Positions 51,259-56,301 of a stretch of DNA of 56,301 nt are shown here, one piece after another. Made by a program: the position numbers and the translations under genes. The DNA is taken from positions 1-56,301 of the forward strand of contig SVHO01000007.1 in assembly GCA_015055725.1 (NCBI GenBank). The letters are read 5' to 3'. The stretch's first letter is position 1; every line of letters begins with the position of its first letter. The DNA is from Clostridiales bacterium (GTDB lineage: Bacteria; Bacillota; Clostridia; Christensenellales; Borkfalkiaceae). The notes beneath the pieces are model-generated. The model was not told the origin of the DNA. It worked only from the letters and a program-made list of their open reading frames with translations, and ran no database searches.

Positions 51259-52014
51259 TCACAATTTCAAACCCTGCTTTATTTTAACAACGTCTTCAAG
51301 AAGGGGTGGCCCAGAATAACTATACTCATCATACTTGCTAAAACAAAGCCACATACACACGCCAAGCGCAGGCCCGATAGTGCGATGTAACCGCGTATGC
51401 GAGCCACTTGATAAAAACAAAAACGGAACTTTAAGTTCTTTTTTTAACAAATTGCAAATTTCTAAATTGCTTATTTCTTGCTCAACCGTTTGCGCGCCCG
51501 TAACGATTTTTACCACGTCTGCCCCACGGCTTTGCTGAGCAAGGGCAACTTCCAACACGCGCTCTGGCGAGCGATATTCTTTTATATGTGAAGACATTAA
51601 AACTTCACCACCCGCTTGATGTATTTTATCAATAAGCGCAATTTGCTTTTCAATCGCTTTTTTATCCGTGGTAAGTTCTTCGGGTGACGGGTCGTATAAA
51701 TCACCCATAACGTCTATAAGAGTTGCACCACAATTAAGCGCAAGCAAAAGTTCTTCCATGAGCGCTTGGTCATCAATTCCAACGTTTTTTTCGCCACGAT
51801 AATTAGTTACGTAAACGGGCTTATCTTTTACACTCTCAAAAATTGAACGCAAATTTTTTTCGGTTCGTTCTGTTTTTTCTAAATAACTCAACTGAAGCCC
51901 TATTGCGGTTGCCCCACCATTAATTGCCGTTGTAATTTTCCCTTTGGCTAAATCTATGGTTGGCACTTGCACCATTTCAGTTATAAACGGCTCTTTAGCG
52001 TTTAAAAAACTCAT
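51259..52014 (-). CDS. Type I 3-dehydroquinate dehydratase-family protein
   Basis: A 251-residue TIM-barrel protein of the AroD family. The Schiff-base pair is present: His143 in VLMSSH and Lys169 in DVVKIV. SGSHTRLHR resembles the late substrate loop. The early EWRVD motif that grips dehydroquinate is replaced by LQLSYLE, so the substrate may differ. It overlaps the SDR stop by four bases (ATGA). Its place in an inducible-looking operon with two oxidoreductases points to catabolism of a cyclic acid such as a quinate or shikimate relative. Confidence 0.72.
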   Translation of the reverse strand: MSFLNAKEPFITEMVQVPTIDLAKGKITTAINGGATAIGLQLSYLEKTERTEKNLRSIFESVKDKPVYVTNYRGEKNVGIDDQALMEELLLALNCGATLIDVMGDLYDPSPEELTTDKKAIEKQIALIDKIHQAGGEVLMSSHIKEYRSPERVLEVALAQQSRGADVVKIVTGAQTVEQEISNLEICNLLKKELKVPFLFLSSGSHTRLHRTIGPALGVCMWLCFSKYDEYSYSGPPLLEDVVKIKQGLKL

Positions 52015-52786
52015 CTTTTATCCTCTCTTTTCATTGCGTTCCTTCCGCCGTCAATCATAATATTTTCACCGTTAATAAACTGCCCTTTATCAGATGCTAA
52101 AAACAAACACAAATCAACAATTTCTTGTGGCTCGCCCGCACGCCCCATCAACGTGGCCATTGAAGCCATTTGTGGGCGCGTCATAACCGGCCCCGGTGAA
52201 ACGCAATTACAACGCACGTTATATTTTGCACCAAACTGGGCAATTGATTTTGTTAAACCATACATTAAGCCCGCTTTCGCAGTGGCATAATCAACCCCCT
52301 TGCCATCGCCTTCAGCCCCCGTTATAGAACCTATATTGATAATTAATCCGCTATTTTGTTTTTTCATTTGCTTTAGAACTGCGTGCGCAAAATAAAACGG
52401 ACCTTTTAAGTTAACGTCAAGCCCCAGTCAAACACTTCAATAGGCACGTCTGGAAAATCGTCTTGCCAACCAACGGCAAGCACACGCCTTGCCGTTCCAC
52501 CCGCAAAGTTAACAAGCACGTCTATCGAGCCAAACGCTTCAATAGTTTTTTCACACGCAGAACAAATTTGTTTATAATCTCTAACGTCACAAACAACGCC
52601 AATGGCTTTCCCCTTTCCATTTTGATTGATTTGTGCCACTTTTTCATTTAGGGCTTGTTCGTTCACGTCGCACAAAACAACGTTTCCGCCAAGGTTTGCA
52701 AATGCTTGTGCAAAGCAAAACCCCATGCCTGAACCAGCACCTGTTGATATAGCAGTTTTATTCAAAAAATAATTTTCACAAAACAT
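52011..52786 (-). pseudogene. Short-chain dehydrogenase with a frameshift
   Basis: Two frames together make one normal SDR of about 257 residues. The first part (52786-52406) has the cofactor motif TGAGSGMG and NFAGG; the second has IGSITG and the catalytic YATAK, ending in the usual GQFINGENIMIDGG. The break is at a G run (52422-52425): adding one G restores VFDWGLDVNLKGPFYF. AGCGGAGG precedes the ATG. Either a true frameshift mutation or a base lost in sequencing. Confidence 0.85.
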
Positions 52787-52806
52787 AATGTTTCCTCCGC
52801 TATTTA

Positions 52807-52835
52807 ATTATACAATAATTACAAAAGATTGACAA
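52807..52835 (-). promoter_or_regulatory. Promoter of the SDR operon
   Basis: TTGTCA (52835-52830), 17-bp spacer, TATAAT (52812-52807). Its -35 shares bases with the -35 of the divergent araC-type gene. Confidence 0.82.
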
Positions 52836-52857
52836 GAATTATTAAAATTAATATAAT
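52829..52857 (+). promoter_or_regulatory. Promoter of the AraC-family gene
   Basis: TTGACA (52829-52834), 17-bp spacer, TATAAT (52852-52857). A TACTT-AA-AAGTA dyad lies downstream near 52867-52878 as a possible operator. Confidence 0.85.
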
Positions 52858-52905
52858 GTATAATACTACTTAAAAGTAAACCTATCCTACTGCGAGGAAA
52901 AAATT

Positions 52906-53706
52906 TTGCAAACAGATATACACCAAATTATTCCATTGTTGCTATCTATTAAATATACTCATAATAGCAATTTAAATTACGATTATTCTTCAATTCCACG
53001 CCCTTGCCACAATATTGCCTTTATGCTTGAAGGCTCGGGCATTATAAAATCAGGCGAAAAATTATTAACCGTAAAAAAGGGGGACGTTCTTTTTATCCCC
53101 AAAAATTCAACCTATTCTGCACAATGGATTGCACAACCAAAAGCCGTTTATCACTCCATACACTTTTCTTTCCAGTACGACGGCAATCCCTTATTAAACA
53201 AAAATATTCCAGTGCAAATTTTAACCAACAACAACTTTGACTCTCTTTACCAAAAAGCAAAAGAAATTGAAAAACATCAATTTGATAAAACTGCAAATTC
53301 ATTTTTTGCACTGTCTGCCTTTTTTGAAATTTTGGGCACTATTTTGCCGTCACTTAAATTAGAATCAGAAACCCCCTTCAATAAAATGCTTGCCCCAGCG
53401 CTTGAATATCTTGAAAATAACTATTTCACAAAAATTAGCGTTCAAAAATTAACTTCTCTTTGTTTTTTAAGTCCATCACGCTTTCATTATCTTTTCAAAA
53501 AGCAAACGGGCGTTTCGCCAATAGTATATAAAAACAAAATAGCCGTTAGAAACGTTGCAGAAGACCTTTTGTTTGACAAAGAAACGCCAATTAAAACGGT
53601 CGCACAAAAACACGGCTTTAAAAATTTTATTTATTTTGAACGGCTTTTTAAAAAACTGACAGGCAAAACACCTTCTCTTTTCCGTAAAGAAAACATATTA
53701 CTATAA
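52906..53706 (+). CDS. AraC-family transcriptional regulator
   Basis: A 266-residue activator: an N-terminal cupin sensor (MLEGSGIIKSGEKLLTVKKG, VLFIPKNS) and two C-terminal helix-turn-helix motifs (ISVQKLTSLCFLSPSRFHYL; PIKTVAQKHGFKNFIYFERL). Translation starts at TTG, with GAGG eight bases upstream. It is divergent from the SDR operon and is its likely ligand-dependent activator. Confidence 0.92.
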   Translation: MQTDIHQIIPLLLSIKYTHNSNLNYDYSSIPRPCHNIAFMLEGSGIIKSGEKLLTVKKGDVLFIPKNSTYSAQWIAQPKAVYHSIHFSFQYDGNPLLNKNIPVQILTNNNFDSLYQKAKEIEKHQFDKTANSFFALSAFFEILGTILPSLKLESETPFNKMLAPALEYLENNYFTKISVQKLTSLCFLSPSRFHYLFKKQTGVSPIVYKNKIAVRNVAEDLLFDKETPIKTVAQKHGFKNFIYFERLFKKLTGKTPSLFRKENILL

Positions 53707-53715
53707 AACCAACGT

Positions 53716-53747
53716 AAAAACCCACCAACAAAAGTTGGTGGGTTTTT
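53716..53747. terminator. Bidirectional terminator between araC-type gene and nagB
   Basis: AAAAACCCACCAAC (53716-53729), AAAA, GTTGGTGGGTTTTT (53734-53747). Confidence 0.94.
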
Positions 53748-53764
53748 CATTAACTTAGCGAAAA

Positions 53765-54550
53765 TTATTTTTCGTTTTTATAAATTTCCTTAAAGTATTT
53801 ATAAGTGTCAACCTTTAATTCACCGCAAGCAGGTTCGTCGCAAGCGATAATCCCGTCTGGGTGAAGTTGTAATGCGCTTATAGTCCAAGCGTGGTCTACG
53901 CCACCTTCAACACAATGGCGCAATGCGCGCGCTTTATTGTGCCCACTAATAACTAACAACACTTGCTTAGAATCGCAAACCGTGCCAACACCTACCGAAA
54001 GCGCAGTTTTAGGAACTTTGTTCGGGTCATTATCAAAAAAGCGAGAGTTAACGATTAACGTGTCTTCCGTAAGCGCGCGAACACCCGTTCTCGAAGTTAA
54101 TGACGTGAAAGGCTCGTTAAACGCAATATGTCCGTCAACACCGCTACCGCCTAAGAATAAATCAATTCCGCCGTAAGATGCAATTTTATCTTCATAGCGC
54201 TTGCACTCTGCTTCTAAATCTTCAGCCATACCGTTCAAAATATTTACGTTTTCTGAAGGAATATCTATGTGGTTAAAGAAATTGTCGTGCATAAAATACC
54301 AATAACTTTGGTCGTGTTCTCTTGGAAGCCCAACGTATTCATCCATATTAAAGGTGACAACGTTTTTAAATGTCACTTTGCCTTGCTTATTCATTTCAAT
54401 AAGTTTTTTATAAACGCCAAGTGGTGAAGAACCTGTTGGCAAACCAAGTATGAACGGACGGTTTTCTTTGTGGTTATTTATTGCGTTTGCAATATGTTCT
54501 GCCGCCCAATCACTCATCTTTTGGTAATTTTCTTTGATAATTACTTTCAT
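53765..54550 (-). CDS. nagB: Glucosamine-6-phosphate deaminase
   Basis: A 261-residue NagB converting glucosamine-6-phosphate to fructose-6-phosphate and ammonia. [32 protein letters not shown] (catalytic Asp), and [14 protein letters not shown] (GG-DGH with catalytic His) are present; the usual GGIG reads GGSG. AAAGGAG precedes the ATG. nagA is not adjacent. Confidence 0.95.
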   Translation of the reverse strand: MKVIIKENYQKMSDWAAEHIANAINNHKENRPFILGLPTGSSPLGVYKKLIEMNKQGKVTFKNVVTFNMDEYVGLPREHDQSYWYFMHDNFFNHIDIPSENVNILNGMAEDLEAECKRYEDKIASYGGIDLFLGGSGVDGHIAFNEPFTSLTSRTGVRALTEDTLIVNSRFFDNDPNKVPKTALSVGVGTVCDSKQVLLVISGHNKARALRHCVEGGVDHAWTISALQLHPDGIIACDEPACGELKVDTYKYFKEIYKNEK

Positions 54551-54673
54551 TTTTTTGCTCCTTTACGTACCAAAATTTTAATCTTATATTTTTATTATAG
54601 CACTTTATATTAAATTTGTAAATCTCTTAAAAAATTTTTTGCAAAAAATACAAGCCTATAATAAAACCTTCTT

Positions 54674-55345
54674 TTAACCGCGTTTTTTAATAACCTTTGC
54701 AGGCGTTCCAACTGCTACGCTATAAGGTGGAATTGGTTTAATCACTGTGGAGTGCGCACCGACGACAGAACCGTCACCAACACAGCCCGAATACATAACG
54801 CAAACGCCCATACCTAAATAGCAATCTCGCCCGATAACAACTTTTTCCATATGTCCGCCTTGTTTACGAATAATAGTATTCGGGTCGTCAAAAATATGTG
54901 AATAAGGTGTGATAGTGATATTTTGCGCTAATAATGAAAAGTCGCCTATTTCTAAACCAGCGTGTCCGTGTAGAGTTGTTCCCGAGCCGATATAGGCGTT
55001 TTCTCCAATAACGATATATCCGTCTCTTTGTTCAGTGGTTAAATAAGCCTTGTCTTTAATCATCACACCGTTAGCAATAGTTATTCCGTTTTCACCTTTT
55101 GCAATTAAACTAACGTCGTCACCAATAAGAACGTTATCCCCAATCGAAATATATTGTGGATTTTCAATTTTAACGTTTGCGCCTATTATTACGTTTTTGC
55201 CCATTTTCTTAAATTTTTTAGCGTAATACTCAGCGCGCAGTTGCTGTGCGTTCGGCGATGAACTCATAAGAAAAACCGTTTTATAAAAATCTTCTTTTTC
55301 TTCATCCGATAAATTCTTAAAAGCATTGGTAAAAAATTTGTCCAT
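54674..55345 (-). CDS. Hexapeptide-repeat acetyltransferase (left-handed beta helix)
   Basis: A 223-residue acyltransferase of the LbH family. An N-terminal helical cap (NAQQLRAEYYAKKFKKMG) precedes repeated coils of the hexapeptide type (VIIGANVKIENPQYISIGDN, GSGTTLHGHAGLEIGD, GDGSVVGAHSTVIKPIPP) and a closing VGTPAKVIKKRG. The catalytic His is probably in TPYSHIFDD. It resembles maltose/galactoside or cell-surface sugar O-acetyltransferases. TAGGAG precedes the ATG; acceptor unknown. Confidence 0.85.
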   Translation of the reverse strand: MDKFFTNAFKNLSDEEKEDFYKTVFLMSSSPNAQQLRAEYYAKKFKKMGKNVIIGANVKIENPQYISIGDNVLIGDDVSLIAKGENGITIANGVMIKDKAYLTTEQRDGYIVIGENAYIGSGTTLHGHAGLEIGDFSLLAQNITITPYSHIFDDPNTIIRKQGGHMEKVVIGRDCYLGMGVCVMYSGCVGDGSVVGAHSTVIKPIPPYSVAVGTPAKVIKKRG

Positions 55346-55446
55346 TTTTTAGTTGTCTCCTAAGTTTTTTTGCTTTTTTATTATAATTTACTAATTAATC
55401 TTTGTCAATATATACTTATAAAATCGTTTGATTATATTTTAATATT

Positions 55447-55612
55447 ATGAGCGTCGACGACTGCAACTTGTGAAACAAGTTGTTCGTCAGTTCCTAGCGC
55501 TGTTGGGGGCAACTCCCTGACAGACGCTCCTACACTACGTTACGGAGTCCTTGCTCATCAAAGATTGCCCATCATATGACGGACGAACTACGTTCTTCGT
55601 CTGTCTAGGGAT
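55447..55612 (-). repeat. Structured repeat downstream of tRNA-Asn
   Basis: No gene. The region folds in several ways: CAACTTGT/ACAAGTTG inside GACGA/TCGTC (about 55456-55488), GAGCGTC (55449-55455) with GACGCTC (55523-55529), ATGAGC with GCTCAT across it, and GACGGACGAA/TTCGTCTGTC (about 55579-55606). An 11-bp stretch (55515-55525) repeats the tRNA-Asn 3' part at 55664-55674. GGCAACTC, ACGGAG and GCCCATCA recur as in the repeat at 1-118. Confidence 0.5.
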
Positions 55613-55617
55613 ATAAA

Positions 55618-55656
55618 CAAAAAGAAAAGCACCCATTTTCATGGATGCTTTCTTTT
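55618..55656 (-). terminator. Terminator after the rRNA-tRNA-Asn transcript
   Basis: AAAGAAAGCATCC-type arm pairs with GGGTGCTTTTCTTT on the minus strand, ending in a U run. It starts right at the tRNA CCA. Confidence 0.8.
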
Positions 55657-55732
55657 TGGCTGCCCCTGACAGACTCGAACTGACGACAAATCGGTTAACA
55701 GCCGATTGCTCTACCTACTGAGCTAAGGGGCA
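55657..55732 (-). tRNA. tRNA-Asn (anticodon GTT)
   Basis: A 76-nt cloverleaf on the minus strand: acceptor TGCCCCT/AGGGGCA, anticodon stem ATCGG/CCGAT with loop CTGTTAA (anticodon GTT), discriminator G and an encoded CCA. It follows 5S rRNA by about 36 bp and is the last gene of the rRNA operon. Confidence 0.96.
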
Positions 55733-55768
55733 ATGTTTGGTTTCAAACGAAACCAAATTTTTTAATGG

Positions 55769-55886
55769 ATGCAGCAACAACCTATTTTCCCGGACCGTCG
55801 CCAGTCAAGTATTTTCGGCGCTAGTGAGCTTAACTACTGTGTTCGGTATGAGAACAGGTGGGACCTCACCGCTAACGTCACCGCAA
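55769..55886 (-). rRNA. rrf: 5S ribosomal RNA
   Basis: About 118 nt on the minus strand. The loop C region ACCGAACACAGTAGTTAAGC and CACTAGCGCCG are diagnostic, and the ends pair as helix I (TGCGGTGAC with GTTGCTGCA). The order 23S-5S-tRNA-Asn is a usual Firmicutes layout. Confidence 0.95.
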
Positions 55887-56089
55887 TGGTATATATCGGA
55901 TTTCTCCGTGTATATCGTTTTTTAGTGTATATCAAGTATACACTCTTTTTCATCTGCCGTCAATTTATTTACACGGTAGATTCACAACTGCATAGATTTT
56001 CTTCCTTAATTTACTTAGCACTATTTAAGCCCTTGGCCAAATCTCGTATAGTTAAGTGTGTAATCAATTCGCTTTTCTCTCATATTTTA
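55887..56089 (-). other. 23S-5S internal spacer
   Basis: A 200-bp AT-rich spacer with no gene. It holds a perfect hairpin AGTGTATA (55924-55931) / TATACACT (55937-55944) that may serve RNA processing. Sequence near 56060-56090 should pair with the 23S 5' flank, which is outside the window. Confidence 0.7.
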
Positions 56090-56301
56090 TGAGATCAAGC
56101 CCTCGACCTATTAGTATCGGTTAGCTCAACACATTGCTGTGCTTACACCCCCGACCTATCAACCTCATCGTCTTTGAGGGGTCTTACTAACTTACGTTAT
56201 GGGATATCTTATCTTGAGGTTAGTTTCACGCTTAGATGCTTTCAGCGTTTATCTAATCCGCACTTCGCTATCCTGCCATGCCGCTGGCGCGACAACAGGT
56301 G
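56090..56301 (-). rRNA. rrl: 23S ribosomal RNA, 3' end (partial)
   Basis: The minus strand matches the 23S 3' domain VI, including CGCACTTCG-side complement and the terminal CCGATACTAATAGGTCGAGG. The gene runs off the right edge; only the last 210 or so bases are present. Confidence 0.95.

Noticed and set aside
52406-52440. Programmed -1 frameshift in the SDR
   Set aside because: No X-XXY-YYZ heptamer or downstream pseudoknot is seen; a lost G in a homopolymer explains it.
55737-56092. Open frames across 5S rRNA and the rRNA spacer
   Set aside because: The region is clearly structural RNA on the minus strand.
1-56301. CRISPR arrays, insertion sequences or prophage genes
   Set aside because: No regular spacer array, transposase, integrase or phage structural gene was found on either strand.

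Overview
The window reads as a piece of chromosome from a low-GC, Gram-positive bacterium of the Clostridia type. The grounds are AT-rich spacers, strong AGGAGG-like ribosome binding sites, near-consensus sigma-A promoters with 17-bp spacers, Firmicutes-style regulatory RNAs (L10 leader, FMN and glycine riboswitches), a spoIVFA-spoIVFB-like pair typical of endospore formers, and DUF6062 and DUF3343 genes. An uncultured gut lineage such as Christensenellales is a guess; no species can be named. Most genes lie on the minus strand. I see no prophage, insertion sequence or CRISPR array.

Layout. 1-350: tRNA-Thr followed by a structured repeat that ends in a copy of the tRNA 3' end. 350-2800: two lipolytic hydrolases and a DUF6062 gene. 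2890-8125: a sugar-acid operon (DgoD-like dehydratase, FAD oxidoreductase, KDPG-type aldolase, TIM-barrel isomerase) behind a GntR/FadR regulator. 8190-14500: engB, lon, HAD phosphatase and uvrC, then an ArsR regulator divergent from a 54-residue membrane peptide. 14550-19230: gap, an M29 aminopeptidase, fba and a serine-palmitoyltransferase-like enzyme. 19300-21950: a divergent pair of unknown genes and a cyclophilin-like lipoprotein. 22170-25700: rpmG-secE-nusG-rplK-rplA-rplJ-rplL with L1- and L10-type leader sites, but no rpoB after rplL. 25920-31600: spoIVFB/spoIVFA, apgM, ung, mntP, icd. 31650-37470: an FMN-riboswitch-headed operon ribU-tsaE-tsaB-rimI-hydrolase-murF-ddl. 37590-42640: rsfS, a fused nadD-yqeK, a membrane protein, and nth-obgE-yhbY. 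42700-50130: DUF3343 and a cysteine-desulfurase-like gene, two small helical proteins, ctpA, a CdaR-type regulator, a glycine-riboswitch-controlled symporter, cysK. 50245-53710: a small AraC-controlled operon (quinone oxidoreductase, DHQase-like protein, frameshifted SDR). 53765-55345: nagB and a hexapeptide acetyltransferase. 55440-56301: a structured repeat, tRNA-Asn, 5S and the 3' end of 23S rRNA.

Most of the content is housekeeping. The points that stand out are: three genes whose start codon falls exactly at the predicted transcription start (leaderless mRNAs: DUF6062 gene, uvrC, nadD-yqeK); repeat-like regions downstream of both tRNA genes that each carry a tRNA 3' fragment about 150-160 bp away; three convergent gene pairs that share a 4-bp stop tetranucleotide; an AraC/SDR divergent promoter with a shared -35 box; and a riboflavin riboswitch placed at the head of a cell-wall and t6A operon. 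Gene starts were revised wherever a Shine-Dalgarno sequence or promoter argued against the longest frame.
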